DNA from: Longimicrobiales bacterium | GTDB taxonomy: Bacteria > Gemmatimonadota > Gemmatimonadetes > Longimicrobiales > RSA9 | NCBI GenBank assembly: GCA_035461765.1 | Contig: DATHUY010000153.1 | Coordinates: forward strand, 1 to 64,000 | Length of the DNA stretch: 64,000 bases | Direction of reading: 5' to 3' | Shown here: positions 49,972 to 61,147 of the stretch, in pieces | Layout of the letters: the number at the start of each line of letters is the position of its first letter | How positions within the stretch are numbered: the stretch's first letter is position 1 | Position numbers and translations under genes: made by a program | Notes under the pieces: model-generated | Told to the model about the DNA's origin: nothing | The model's input: the letters and a program-made list of their open reading frames with translations, nothing else | Database searches by the model: none

Positions 49972-50123
49972 CGGCGGCGACGACCTGAGTGCAGAAAGCT
50001 CTCCGCCGCAGGCGCCAGGCAGCAGGCGCTCGTGGATCTCGCTGTGCCGATACCTGAAGGCAGAGCCCGCGCTGCGTGAGATATGGCGATGCCGTTGAGG
50101 TCGCCCCCGAGCTGACGCGACGA

Positions 50124-52178
<2,055 letters not shown>

Positions 52179-52211
52179 TTACGCCCGGCCCGGGCCTGAA
52201 AAAGCGGCTCG

Positions 52212-52550
52212 TCAACGCCGCTCCTGCGGCTGCCCGCCCTGCTCGTCTTCACCCGCCATCAGGAAGCGGATCCGCTCGATCCGGCCGCGCTCGCGGCCCT
52301 CGTTGAGGCGCCGCAGGATCTCGCGCTCCATGAGGCGGAGCTCCATCAGCCAGGCACTGGTCCGCACGGCCACGAGCAGCGTGCCGCGCGATGTCCGGAG
52401 CGGCGTCGTCACGGCCGCGATCGCCTCACCCACGCGCTCGGCCCATTCCGGGACGATCGTGGCCTCCTCGACGCGCTCGTCGAGCCCGCTGTCGCGCAGG
52501 TAGTTCTGGAGGGCATCACCGAGCTTCGTCGGCTTCTTCGGCCCGCTCAC
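52212..52550 (-). CDS. dciA: DciA-like protein (DUF721)
   Basis: A 112-residue DUF721 protein: KPTKLGDALQNYLRDSGL, VEEATIVPEWAERVGEAIAAVTTPLRTSRGTLLVAVRTSAWLMELRLMEREIL. In many bacteria this protein (DciA) helps load the replicative helicase DnaB. The domain starts with a KH-like motif region (VPEWAERVGEAIAAVT), and the C-terminus is charged (GEDEQGGQPQERR). Its ATG overlaps the stop of recF by 4 nt (ATGA), a common layout. Length is as expected. It lies 153 nt before gyrB. Confidence 0.93.
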   Translation of the reverse strand: MSGPKKPTKLGDALQNYLRDSGLDERVEEATIVPEWAERVGEAIAAVTTPLRTSRGTLLVAVRTSAWLMELRLMEREILRRLNEGRERGRIERIRFLMAGEDEQGGQPQERR

Positions 52551-53719
52551 GTGAATACCTCGGCGGCCGCTATGCGCCAGCGCGCGAGCGGCGCGACGAG
52601 CGCGTCATCGCCTGCTTCGTCGAGCAGCACGTCCGACTCCTTCGGTGCGGTCAGGATCACCTGGCCGTGCCGGTCTCCGCGGAACAGCTCGAGTATGCGG
52701 CGCGACCGGTCGACATCCAGCTCGGCGAACACATCGTCGAGCAGCAGCAGCGGCTGGAAGCCGCGCGCCTCGCGTACCGTCTCCGCCTCGATCATGCGCA
52801 GCGCGATGGCACCCGTACGCACCTGCCCGCCGGAACCAAACTGCCGCAGGTCCACCTCGGACTCTCCCGATCGCATCGCCAGCGCCAGATCATCGCGGTG
52901 TGGGCCGGCGAGTGTCACGCCCCGCTCACGTTCCCGCTGTGCAACGCGCTCCAGGCGTGCCTCGAACGCGCGCGCAACATCCTCGCGTGATTCGCCCTCG
53001 TCCAGGCTGATATCGCTGTCATAGGTGAGTGTCGCCGGGCTCGAGCCGCCGATGGCCGCGTAGATCTGTGCGAAACGCTCCGCGTGGCTCCGCACCCAGG
53101 CCGCACGCGCGCCGATCACTATGCAGCCGCTCTCGATCAGGCCTGCATCCCACGCGGTCAGTGCGGCGGGCGATCTGCCGTCGCGCAGCAGCGCATTGCG
53201 TTGTCGCAGCACCTGCCGGTAACGCTGGAGCGCGTCGAGGTAGCCGCGCACGTTCAGTGACAGCACGATGTCCAGATAGCGCCGCCGCTCACCCGGCGCA
53301 CCCGCAACGATATCCACGTCCGACGGCGAGAAGATAACGGTACCGATCCGGCCGATCGCATCACCGAGCCGCTCTGCTTCGACGCCATCGACCGTCACCC
53401 GCTTGCGGCGCGTGCGCGGCTCGTATGCAGCCGTGATCTCCAGGCTGCGACCGGACGCGCGGTCCTCGAACACGCCACGCACGTGGAACGCCTCCGCACC
53501 GAATCGCACCAGCTGCTCATCGGCGGCGCCGCGGAACGACCGGAAGATCTCGAGATAGTGGACGGCCTCGAGCAGATTCGTCTTGCCCGACCCGTTGTCG
53601 CCGATGATCGCCGCACCGGCAGCCGGGAACTCGAGGTCGAGCGTCGCGAAGTTCCGGTAATGCCGGAGTCGGATCTGCCGGCACACGAGGGCGGTCGCGG
53701 GGACTTCCTCCGCCGGCAC
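52547..53719 (-). CDS. recF: DNA replication/repair protein RecF
   Basis: A 390-residue SMC-like ATPase that loads RecA at gaps. The Walker A loop is GDNGSGKTN (residues 40-48) after RQIRLRHYRNFATLDLEF; the signature region is FGSGGQVRTGAIALRM and the Walker B is LLLLDDVFAELDVDR. It starts GTG 53719, and the stop codon of the preceding enoyl-CoA hydratase gene is directly adjacent (TGA then GTG, no gap), so the two are translationally coupled. It also overlaps dciA by 4 nt. The C-terminal arm is normal. Confidence 0.97.
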   Translation of the reverse strand: MPAEEVPATALVCRQIRLRHYRNFATLDLEFPAAGAAIIGDNGSGKTNLLEAVHYLEIFRSFRGAADEQLVRFGAEAFHVRGVFEDRASGRSLEITAAYEPRTRRKRVTVDGVEAERLGDAIGRIGTVIFSPSDVDIVAGAPGERRRYLDIVLSLNVRGYLDALQRYRQVLRQRNALLRDGRSPAALTAWDAGLIESGCIVIGARAAWVRSHAERFAQIYAAIGGSSPATLTYDSDISLDEGESREDVARAFEARLERVAQRERERGVTLAGPHRDDLALAMRSGESEVDLRQFGSGGQVRTGAIALRMIEAETVREARGFQPLLLLDDVFAELDVDRSRRILELFRGDRHGQVILTAPKESDVLLDEAGDDALVAPLARWRIAAAEVFT

Positions 53720-54511
53720 TCAGTGCCCTCGGAACTCCGCCCGCCTCTTCTCCAGGAACGCCTTCATCCCCTCGCGCATGTCGTCGGTCGAGGCGAGCAG
53801 GCCGAAGAGATTGGATTCGAGGGTCTGCGCATCGTCGATCGTGCTGCTCATGCCGTGATCCACCGACTCGAGCGCCATGGCAATGGCGATCGGCCCGTTC
53901 GCGATCATCTTGCGCGCGAGGTCGCGCGCGCCATCGAACAATGCGTCGGGCTCGGCGATGCGGTTGACGAGACCGATGCGATATGCCTCTTCGGCGTCGA
54001 TCATCTCGCCCGTGAGCATCATCTCGAGTGCGCGGCCGCGGCCGACCAGCCGGGGCAGGCGAATGGTCCCGCCGTAGCCGGGGATGATGCCGAGCTTGAC
54101 CTCCGGCAGTCCGAACTTCGCGCGCGTTGACGCGATCCGGATATGGCACGCGAGCGCCAGCTCGAGTCCGCCGCCGAGAGCGAACCCGTTGATCACACCG
54201 ATCACGGGCTTCGGCATCGCCTCCATCATGCGGAACGTCGCCTGGCCTTCGCGCGAAACGGCCACGCCGTCGATCGGACCCATGCGCGACAACTCTGCGA
54301 TGTCGGCTCCTGCCACGAACGCCTTCTCACCGGCACCCGTGAGCAGGATGACGCGGATCGCGTCATCATCGCGTGCTTCGCGCAGCCTGGCGTCCAGCTG
54401 GCGCACGGTATCGGCGTTCAGGGCGTTCAGCTTGTCGGGACGATTGACCGTGATGACAGCGATCCCATCCGCTTCCCGCTCGAGCAGGATCGTGTTGTTT
54501 GCGTCGCTCAT
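53720..54511 (-). CDS. Enoyl-CoA hydratase/isomerase (crotonase family)
   Basis: A 263-residue crotonase. Signatures: MITVNRPDKLNALN-like opening (AVITVNRPDKLNALNADTV), oxyanion loop AGADIAEL, the family pattern IGVINGFALGGGLELALACHI with GGG, and LPEVKLGIIPGYGGTIRL, which provides the catalytic glutamate. It hydrates trans-2-enoyl-CoA in fatty-acid or amino-acid degradation; the exact chain length is not known. ATG 54511. Its stop is immediately before the recF GTG, an unusual operon partner. It follows the large M16 gene by 69 nt on the same strand. Confidence 0.94.
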   Translation of the reverse strand: MSDANNTILLEREADGIAVITVNRPDKLNALNADTVRQLDARLREARDDDAIRVILLTGAGEKAFVAGADIAELSRMGPIDGVAVSREGQATFRMMEAMPKPVIGVINGFALGGGLELALACHIRIASTRAKFGLPEVKLGIIPGYGGTIRLPRLVGRGRALEMMLTGEMIDAEEAYRIGLVNRIAEPDALFDGARDLARKMIANGPIAIAMALESVDHGMSSTIDDAQTLESNLFGLLASTDDMREGMKAFLEKRRAEFRGH

Positions 54512-54580
54512 GCATTCTCCGTGTAAAGGACGGCGGGAATATGCGCACGCGCGCGGACGTTCGCAAAATCGGCCCGCGCC

Positions 54581-57259
54581 TCAGCGCGAGGCGCCCGTCC
54601 CGCGGATGACCGCTTCCACGACGTGCTCGGGCCGGATCCAGCGTTCCGCCGCCGCGCGCACATCTTCCGCGCTCACTGCCTGGATGCGCGACACGTACTC
54701 GCGCAGCTCGGCCAGCCCCTCGCCGAGCAGCAGCGCACCCGCCAGATCGCCCAGCTGGCGCGAGTGCGTCTGCTGGCGGATCTGCCAGGACCCGATGAGA
54801 TAACGGCGCGCCCGCTCCAGCTCATCGGCGTCCAGCGGCTGCATGGTCGTGCGCAGCAGCTCGCGCAGCATCTCCTCACGCGCCTCCTCCTCCCGCTCCG
54901 GAGCCATGCCGATGTAGGCCACGAACGCTCCGGCCTGCCACCGCGCGATGGGCGCGGCGGACACCGAGTACGCCAGTGAGCGCCGGCTGCGCAGCTCCTC
55001 GAACAGCCGGCCACCGAGACCCGAGACGGCGGACGACAGCAGCTGCAGCGCATGAACGTCCGGATGGTTTCGCGGCGGGCCGGGGAACGCCAGCACGAGC
55101 GCCGTCTGCGCCTTCTCACGGTGCTCCACGCGCTGAACCGGGTCCTCCGGCCAGTGCGGCGGCGCGGGGTGCACGCCCTGCGGGTCATGGATCCGGCCGT
55201 CAAGCCGTTCCGCGACCAGCGCCGCAGCGGCATCCGGATCGGCGATATCCCCGACGACGAGCACGTGCGGTGCGCCGTGCAGAACGCGCTGCTCGTGCCA
55301 GGCACCGAGTCCTGCCAGGTCCGCCTCCCGGATGGACTGCTCCAGCTGCGTCAGCTCGAAACCGTAGGGATGTGTCCGGAACGCGGCCGCCAGTGCGAGC
55401 CGCAGCGGATACTGGTGCATGTCGTCGCGCAGATGCTCCAGGCCGCTCAGCGTGATCTTGCGCTCGCGCTCGGCATCCTCGACATGGAACGCCGGGTTCA
55501 GCGCCGCGTCCAGCAGCAGCTCGAGCCCGCCCGCGAAATGACGGCTCGGCACGGACATCGTCCAGTCGATCGTGTCCATCGACACACCCGGCGATATGCT
55601 CGCACCCATCGCCTCCGACTCTTCCGCCAGCTGGATTCCCGTCCGCGAATGCGTACCCTTCACGGACGTGCGTGACATCAGGCCGGTCATGCCCGCCGTT
55701 TCCGGCAGCTCCGCCAGCACACCGCCGCGGCAGTACAGCCCCATCGATACCAGTGCGACAGTGGTGCGCGGCTTCACCACGATCCGCACATCGCTTCCTG
55801 GTGCGATGTAGAACCGCACGCCGTCCTCCACGCGCTGCGGCTGGAGCCGGTCGCGCGCGCCGGTTGCCGCACGCTGCACGCGCCCGTCATCGCCTACCCT
55901 GGTTGCGGGAGGTTCCCCCTCGGCAGGGCCGGCCGCGCGCTCTGCGTCCGACGGCTTGAACAGCCGGTCGTATACAATGGCCGATTGCTTCGCGTGCTGC
56001 GGCTGGCCCGTCGGCCGGTAGAGCAGCAGAGTGAGCGCATCCGGATCGAGGTAGCGGCGCGCTGCATCGTGCAGCTGGTCCGCCGTGACCGCGAGCACGC
56101 GCGCCAGGTAATCGTCGGCGAGGTGCCAGTCGCCGAGCGCCTGCCAGTCCGCAATCAGATTGGCCTGACCTTCCACGGTCTCCGTGCGGCGCAGCATGCG
56201 CGCTTCCAGGATGTTGCGTGCGCGTTCCACTTCGCCGGTCGTGAAGCCCTCCTGGCGTACGGCGCGGATGACGTCCGCGATCGCACGCAGCGCACTGTCG
56301 CTGTCCTCCGGATTCAGCTCTGCGCCGATGCCGAAGACGCCGATGTCGCCCGGGTTGTAGTTGTAGGCGGAAATCGCTGCGACGAACCCGCCGTCGCGGA
56401 CGTGCCGATAGAGTCGCGACGCGCGGCCGCTGCCGAGTGCGATCGCCAGCACGTCGAGCGCCGGCGTGTCCTCATGCGTGCGACCCGGCGTGCGCCAGCC
56501 GAGCTCCACGTGCGTCTGCGCAATGTCACCGTCGATCTCGCGATACCGGAACTCGCGGCGCTCCGGCTCCGCCGCACCGTGGTCCCGGACGATCTCGCCC
56601 GCGTCCATCCCGCCGTAGTACTGCTCCGCCAGGTCGAATGCGCGCTCCGCATCGACATCGCCGGCAATGACGACGATCGTATTCGCTGCGCGGTACAGAT
56701 TGCGGTAATAGTCCCACACTTCCGAGCGCGTGAATCCCTGGAGCACCGACTCCGTACCGATCCGCCACCGGCGGATGCGATGCACGTCGAACATCGTCTC
56801 GAACAGCGTCTCCTGCGCTACGGCGCCGGGATTGTCCAGCTTCCGCTTCGCTTCCTGGATGATCACCTGCAGCTCGCGCCGCAGCTCGTCCTCATCGATC
56901 GCGGAACGCTGCAGCGCGTCCGATTGAATGTCGAGCGCCTGCTCGAGCGAGTCCGACGGCAGCACCGTGTAGTACGATGTGTGGTCGTAGATCGTGCCCG
57001 CATTCAGATAACCGCCCGCGCCCTTCGTCTCCCTGGCGATCTCGCCGGGGCCGCGGCTGTCCGTACCCTTGAAGTACATGTGCTCGAGCACGTGGCTGAT
57101 GCCGATCAGCGCGTCCGGCTCGTCGAAATACCCCGCCCTGACGTGTGTCACCACAGCGACGACCGGCGCACTGCGGTCCTCGCGTACGATGACCGTGAGG
57201 CCGTTGCCGAGCCGGCGTTCGTGCGTCGGCAGTCGCTGCAGGAATGTGGCTTCCGTCAT
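54581..57259 (-). CDS. Two-domain M16 zinc metallopeptidase
   Basis: An 892-residue protein with two M16 halves in one chain, like pitrilysin or PqqL. The first half carries the zinc motif HVLEH in GISHVLEHMYFKGTDS (about residue 56) with the following Glu helix; the second half (from about residue 450) has the degenerate GLMSRTSVKG at the same place and thus no zinc. Other M16 landmarks are ATILEV-like GAYFDE (RAGYFDEPDALIG), GAGGYLNAGTIYDHTSYYTVLP and LFEELRSRRSLAYSVSAA. No signal peptide is seen, so it probably works in the cytoplasm or is exported by another way. ATG 57259 has GAGGAGCAC upstream. It starts the M16-ech-recF-dciA-gyrB group. Confidence 0.94.
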   Translation of the reverse strand: MTEATFLQRLPTHERRLGNGLTVIVREDRSAPVVAVVTHVRAGYFDEPDALIGISHVLEHMYFKGTDSRGPGEIARETKGAGGYLNAGTIYDHTSYYTVLPSDSLEQALDIQSDALQRSAIDEDELRRELQVIIQEAKRKLDNPGAVAQETLFETMFDVHRIRRWRIGTESVLQGFTRSEVWDYYRNLYRAANTIVVIAGDVDAERAFDLAEQYYGGMDAGEIVRDHGAAEPERREFRYREIDGDIAQTHVELGWRTPGRTHEDTPALDVLAIALGSGRASRLYRHVRDGGFVAAISAYNYNPGDIGVFGIGAELNPEDSDSALRAIADVIRAVRQEGFTTGEVERARNILEARMLRRTETVEGQANLIADWQALGDWHLADDYLARVLAVTADQLHDAARRYLDPDALTLLLYRPTGQPQHAKQSAIVYDRLFKPSDAERAAGPAEGEPPATRVGDDGRVQRAATGARDRLQPQRVEDGVRFYIAPGSDVRIVVKPRTTVALVSMGLYCRGGVLAELPETAGMTGLMSRTSVKGTHSRTGIQLAEESEAMGASISPGVSMDTIDWTMSVPSRHFAGGLELLLDAALNPAFHVEDAERERKITLSGLEHLRDDMHQYPLRLALAAAFRTHPYGFELTQLEQSIREADLAGLGAWHEQRVLHGAPHVLVVGDIADPDAAAALVAERLDGRIHDPQGVHPAPPHWPEDPVQRVEHREKAQTALVLAFPGPPRNHPDVHALQLLSSAVSGLGGRLFEELRSRRSLAYSVSAAPIARWQAGAFVAYIGMAPEREEEAREEMLRELLRTTMQPLDADELERARRYLIGSWQIRQQTHSRQLGDLAGALLLGEGLAELREYVSRIQAVSAEDVRAAAERWIRPEHVVEAVIRGTGASR

Positions 57260-57423
57260 GTGCTCCTCTATCGTGAACCACCCGCGCCCGCCCCCGCGTG
57301 CGAGCCCGTGCCCGACCAATGCCCCGGCCGCCTGCGAGCCCGTCCCTCATTCCAGCGCCCGCGTGCGACCCGGACCGCTCGCGAAAAGTGCCTCGCAGCA
57401 CGCCGGCCGGCAATCTGCAGCAA

Positions 57424-57452
57424 TTGACGGTCCGTGACCGTGATGTCATTGT
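57424..57452 (+). promoter_or_regulatory. Candidate dat promoter
   Basis: TTGACG (57424-57429), a 17-bp spacer and CATTGT (57447-57452), about 31 nt before the ATG at 57483. Confidence 0.4.
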
Positions 57453-57482
57453 GCAGGGTCTCGAACCGCTGTGGAGGGGCGG

Positions 57483-58340
57483 ATGCAAGTCTATCTGAAC
57501 GGAAAATACGTTGATCATACAGAGGCCACGATCCCGGTTGATGATCGCGGCTTTCTCTTTGCCGACGGCGTCTACGAGGTGGTGCGTATCTACGGCGGCC
57601 GTCCGTTCCTCATGGAACCGCATCTGCGGCGGCTGCGCGCGGGCCTCGCCGCACTTCAGATCGACCACGGCATCGTCGCCGGACTGGCCAGCGTCGCGGA
57701 ACGGCTCATCAGTGAAAATGGCGTCGATGGCGATGGCACGATCTACATCCAGGTCACGCGTGGCGTCGCGCCCCGGCGGCACGCGTTCCCCGATCCGGCC
57801 GTGGAGCCGACCGCCTACGTGCTCGCCAAACCGTTCAGGCAGTATCCCGACGAATACTTCGACAACGGTGTCGCGGCGATCACGGTCCCGGACACACGCT
57901 GGACGCGCTGCGACATCAAGTCCATTGCGCTCCTCCCGAACGTCCTCGCCAACCAGCAGGCGCATCACGAGGGAGCGTTCGAGGCTCTGTTCCTCAAGGA
58001 CGGCGTCCTGATCGAGGGCTCACACTCCAACCTGTTCGGAGTACTCGATGGCCGTCTGATCACGTATCCGTCGTGTAACTACATCCTGTCCGGCATCACG
58101 CGCGCGCTCGTCCTGGAGATGGCCCGCGAGCTCGACATACCCGCCGCCGAGGCACCGATCCCGTGGGACCGCATCGGTGATGTCGAGGAGCTGTTCCTGT
58201 CCGGCACCACCACCGAGGTGATGCCCGTCTCGCGTCTCGACGGCCGTGTCGTGGGCAACGGCGGCCGCGGCCCGATTACGGCCCGCCTCCAGCAGGCCTA
58301 CCGTGAGCGCGCCGCGGAGCTCAGCAGTGTAGGAGCGTAA
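57483..58340 (+). CDS. dat: D-amino acid aminotransferase
   Basis: A 285-residue class IV PLP aminotransferase. The catalytic lysine is Lys146 in CDIKSIALLPNVLA. QVTRGVAPRRHAFP contains Arg98 and His100, the alpha-carboxylate-binding pair of D-amino acid aminotransferases (branched-chain enzymes lack the RxH form). TTTEVMPVSRLDG closes the active site. It interconverts D-alanine and D-glutamate with their keto acids and feeds peptidoglycan synthesis. The start is ATG 57483; a GTG 12 nt upstream is in frame, but GGAGGGGCGG fits 57483 well. Its end is close to the convergent AI-2E gene (10 nt). Confidence 0.94.
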   Translation: MQVYLNGKYVDHTEATIPVDDRGFLFADGVYEVVRIYGGRPFLMEPHLRRLRAGLAALQIDHGIVAGLASVAERLISENGVDGDGTIYIQVTRGVAPRRHAFPDPAVEPTAYVLAKPFRQYPDEYFDNGVAAITVPDTRWTRCDIKSIALLPNVLANQQAHHEGAFEALFLKDGVLIEGSHSNLFGVLDGRLITYPSCNYILSGITRALVLEMARELDIPAAEAPIPWDRIGDVEELFLSGTTTEVMPVSRLDGRVVGNGGRGPITARLQQAYRERAAELSSVGA

Positions 58341-58349
58341 CCCCGGAGA

Positions 58350-59423
58350 TCAGTGTTCATCCGCCACGGCCTCGACGTAGAGCTCCTCCACGAGGATCTT
58401 GGACGTGGCGAGGATCGGGACCGCGAGAATGAGACCGAGAAATCCGAACAGCGTGGCCATCAGTGTCTGGAAAAGGAGCGTCAGGGCGGGCGGCAGTTTC
58501 ACCATCTGCTTCATGAGCAGTGGCATGAGCAGGTTTGACTCCACTCCCTGCACCACTGCATACAGTCCGAGCACCCACAGCGCCTTCTCCGGTGAGATCG
58601 CCAGGGCCACCACGGTGGCCGGCACGAAGCTGAGCGCGGGTCCGATGTAGGGGATGAACTCGAGCAGGCCCGCGATCAGTCCGAGTGCCAGGGCAGCGGG
58701 AACGCCGATGATCGTCAGTCCGATCGCGCTGATGACCCCCACCACCGCCATGCCGATGGCCGTCCCCTTCATCCACTGCACCAGCGCTGTGCCCGCCTCC
58801 GGGAGGACTTCGCCCGCACGGCGTCGGCGAGTGCGGGGAATCAGCACGATGATCCCGCGCATGTAGGTGCGTGGCGATATGGCGATGAACATCCCGGCGA
58901 CGATGACCAGCACCAGCCCTGTCACTGCGCCGACCGCGGTATTGAGCAGCGGCAGCGCGCCGCCGACGAGGGTGCCCATCTCCGACGTCATCCGGGAACG
59001 CAGCTCCTGCCGGATCTCCGTGTCCGTCGCCCCCATCGAGCCCATGACGGCCGCGATCTGCCGGTCGATCCAGTCCTGGATGCCATCGACCGCCGGCGGC
59101 AGCTGCTGCTGAATGACGCCGAACTGCTCGCGCAGGGTCGGCCATGTCACCAGGAACAGGCCGACGAAGATCGCCAGCAGGACCACCAGCACGAGTGGCG
59201 CGGAGATGGAACGGCTGACGCCGCGCCGGTGCAGCGGCTCGACGAAGATGGAGAGGAAGGAAGCGACGAGGAATGCGAAGAAAGCGATGAATAGGACGTC
59301 GCGTGCGAGCCACAGGGCATTGGCGAGCGCCCATAGACCGATAACGAGCAGGGTCGACTTGGCGACCAGTTCGAGATTGATTTCGCCTCTGCCCGCACCC
59401 GCGCCGGTCGACTTGTCCGCCAT
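58350..59423 (-). CDS. AI-2E family transporter (second copy)
   Basis: A 357-residue membrane protein of the same family as that at 13.2-14.5 kb but with different sequence. About eight helices: STLLVIGLWALANALWLAR, DVLFIAFFAFLVASFLSIF, LVLVVLLAIFVGLFLVTW, the conserved GVPAALALGLIAGLLEFIPYIGPALSFVPATVVAL and QVGVES-like region (LYAVVQGVESNLLMPLLM) and LFGFLGLILAVPILATSKILVEELYVE. The middle region (about 105-160) is amphipathic. The start is ATG 59423 with AGGGGGAGTC; a long upstream open frame is noise. Divergent from ssb, with 130 nt between the starts. Transport substrate unknown. Confidence 0.91.
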   Translation of the reverse strand: MADKSTGAGAGRGEINLELVAKSTLLVIGLWALANALWLARDVLFIAFFAFLVASFLSIFVEPLHRRGVSRSISAPLVLVVLLAIFVGLFLVTWPTLREQFGVIQQQLPPAVDGIQDWIDRQIAAVMGSMGATDTEIRQELRSRMTSEMGTLVGGALPLLNTAVGAVTGLVLVIVAGMFIAISPRTYMRGIIVLIPRTRRRRAGEVLPEAGTALVQWMKGTAIGMAVVGVISAIGLTIIGVPAALALGLIAGLLEFIPYIGPALSFVPATVVALAISPEKALWVLGLYAVVQGVESNLLMPLLMKQMVKLPPALTLLFQTLMATLFGFLGLILAVPILATSKILVEELYVEAVADEH

Positions 59424-59489
59424 GACTCCCCCTGTCCGCTCTGTACACGAGGTTGTCGCAGAGGGCATGCCAGCCGTCGCCTCCCGCCA

Positions 59490-59518
59490 TTTACGCGGCG
59501 CGCGCGCCACCTTACCTT
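59490..59518 (+). promoter_or_regulatory. ssb promoter
   Basis: TTTACG (59490-59495), a 17-bp spacer and TACCTT (59513-59518) followed by GG, 35 nt before the ssb ATG. Confidence 0.45.
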
Positions 59519-59553
59519 GGGCGCTGAGTCCAACACCCAGCAAGGCGGAAAGC

Positions 59554-60018
59554 ATGAGTCGCTCCCTGAACAAAGTGATGCTGATCGGCAACGTCGGAAA
59601 TGATCCCGAGATCAAGACGACCGGCGGCGGAACGAAGATCGCCAAGGTGTCGCTCGCGACGAATCGCACGTTCAGCGACCGCAGCGGCCAGCAGCAGGAA
59701 AAGACCGAGTGGCACCGCCTGACGTTCTGGGACAAGATGGCGGACCTGGTGGACCAGTACGTGAAGAAGGGCGACCGGCTCTACATCGAGGGGCGCCTCG
59801 AGTACTCGACCACCGAGGATGACAAGGGCAACCAGCGGTTCTGGACCGACATCGTCGTGCGCGAGATGGTCATGCTCGGGGGTGCGGGTGGCGCAGGCGG
59901 CTCCGGTGGCGGCGGATACGACTCCGCGCCGAGGCGACGCCAGCCTGCGCAGGGCGGCTCGAACCGGCCGTCATCCCCCTCACCGTTCGACGCGGACGAC
60001 GACGACCTGCCGTTCTAG
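59554..60018 (+). CDS. ssb: Single-stranded DNA-binding protein
   Basis: A 154-residue SSB. The OB-fold core opens MSRSLNKVMLIGNVGNDPEIKTTGGGTKIAKVSLATNR and continues KTEWHRLTFWDKMADLVDQYVKKGDRLYIEGRLEY and DIVVREMVMLGG. A glycine-rich linker (about residues 110-125) leads to the acidic C-terminal tip DADDDDLPF, the protein-interaction signal that recruits repair enzymes. Short linker, one OB-fold. The start is ATG 59554 with AAGGCGGAA upstream; the long frame before it is antisense to the AI-2E gene. A strong terminator follows. Confidence 0.97.
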   Translation: MSRSLNKVMLIGNVGNDPEIKTTGGGTKIAKVSLATNRTFSDRSGQQQEKTEWHRLTFWDKMADLVDQYVKKGDRLYIEGRLEYSTTEDDKGNQRFWTDIVVREMVMLGGAGGAGGSGGGGYDSAPRRRQPAQGGSNRPSSPSPFDADDDDLPF

Positions 60019-60059
60019 ACGCACCGGCCCTCGCAGTCGAGCTGGTTGCAGGATGACAG

Positions 60060-60087
60060 AAGGGCGACCCCGGCAGGGTCGCCCTTC
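60060..60087. terminator. Intrinsic-type hairpin after ssb
   Basis: AAGGGCGACCC and GGGTCGCCCTT pair around CGGCA, between convergent genes; the downstream T-run is weak (CGTGTT). Confidence 0.65.
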
Positions 60088-60110
60088 GTGTTGCTGACCA
60101 GCGCTGACCG

Positions 60111-60671
60111 TCAGTAACGTCCATCCCCGCGGTGGCTGCCACCCGAGAAGTCACGGAGACGCGCAGTCACTGCGGCGCCGATCGCTGACGTGACCGCTCC
60201 CGCGAGCTGGTGCTTCAGCGCGTCGAGCCGGCCGCCCTCGTCACCCGTATCGCGACCGCTGCCGATCCGGTTGCGCAGGCGCTCGCGCCTCATGCGACGC
60301 CACTCGCGCAGCTCGGCGCGATCGCGGTCGCTCAGCCCGCTCCGGCCACGCAGCGACCGCGACGCCTTCAATTCGCGCCCGCCCTTCTTCTCATCACGCC
60401 CGGCCTCCTCGCGGTGCTCGCGTCCGCCCAGACTGCCCAGCAGCGCACCGACGCCGACCGCAACCGCTACCGCCGTCAGCGGTCGCACCGACACCTGCTT
60501 CCGCACGGGCCGCAGCACGTCCATCCGGTCCTGCATCGCATGCTTCTTTTCCACGATCCGGTCCTCGAGTGCATCGAGCGTCGTGGAGATCCGCTGCCGC
60601 GAACGCTCCACCGCGTCCTTCGCCTCGTCCACCGTCTGCGGTTCCACCGCGACATCCATCCTGCTGCTCAT
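60111..60671 (-). CDS. DUF3618-like membrane-associated protein
   Basis: A 186-residue protein with a DUF3618/YqjD-like N-terminus (ERSRQRISTTLDALEDRIVEKKHAM, residues about 20-45), a hydrophobic stretch (LTAVAVAVGVGALLGSLGG, about 66-84) and a very basic C-terminal domain (SGLSDRDRAELREWRRMRRERLRNRIGSG). A last helix (LAGAVTSAIGAAVTARLRD) ends the chain. Members are ribosome- or membrane-linked stress proteins; the exact role is not known. ATG 60671, with GGAGG 8 nt upstream, is chosen over a GTG two codons upstream. Convergent with ssb. Confidence 0.78.
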   Translation of the reverse strand: MSSRMDVAVEPQTVDEAKDAVERSRQRISTTLDALEDRIVEKKHAMQDRMDVLRPVRKQVSVRPLTAVAVAVGVGALLGSLGGREHREEAGRDEKKGGRELKASRSLRGRSGLSDRDRAELREWRRMRRERLRNRIGSGRDTGDEGGRLDALKHQLAGAVTSAIGAAVTARLRDFSGGSHRGDGRY

Positions 60672-60761
60672 GAGCACTGCCTCCGTGATGCACCGGCCTG
60701 AACCGAACCACCCCTCAGGACCATCGTTGCATCATTCGTTCCGGAGAACGCGCTCTCAGCT

Positions 60762-61019
60762 CTATGGCAGCGCCCGTTTCGCTTTCGCGGACTCGCGCTC
60801 CGGCGGCAGCGGCACTGCCGTCACCACCTCCAGCTCACCCGGCGTGAAATACCGGGTGGCCGACTCCCCATCCAGCACCACGCCAAGCGCCTGCGTCCGA
60901 TACTCCGACGCGGCCACGACCACGCCCGTGCGCCCCGCCACCGCGGGATCCTGCGGCAGCGGACCCCGCTGCACCTTTACCCTCGTGCCTTCCGGCAGCA
61001 CTGCTATCGGGATCGACAT
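60762..61019 (-). CDS. Small beta-rich protein of unknown function
   Basis: An 85-residue protein with an SH3/KOW-like pattern: PIAVLPEGTRVKVQRGPLPQDPAVAGRTGVVV, where 'GTRVKV..G....AGRTGVVV' resembles the KOW motif of ribosomal/NusG domains, then AASEYRTQALGVVLDGESATRYFTPGELEVV. The last 18 residues are charged and disordered-looking. The ATG at 61019 has an excellent CAGGAGG 4 nt upstream. It is on the same strand as the DUF3618-like gene (90 nt apart). No family is recognised. Confidence 0.72.
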   Translation of the reverse strand: MSIPIAVLPEGTRVKVQRGPLPQDPAVAGRTGVVVAASEYRTQALGVVLDGESATRYFTPGELEVVTAVPLPPERESAKAKRALP

Positions 61020-61085
61020 TCAGCCTCCTGTTTCCGTGCGCGATAGGATGCCGGCGCAACGCGGCGCGCGCAATCCCGCGCACGC

Positions 61086-61114
61086 TTGCCCGGCCCCCGC
61101 CGCGCCAATATCTT
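61086..61114 (+). promoter_or_regulatory. Promoter
   Basis: TTGCCC (61086-61091), a 17-bp spacer and TATCTT (61109-61114), 33 nt before the ATG at 61148. Confidence 0.5.
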
Positions 61115-61147
61115 GGCGCCTCGCGTTCAGCTCTTATGGAGAACAGT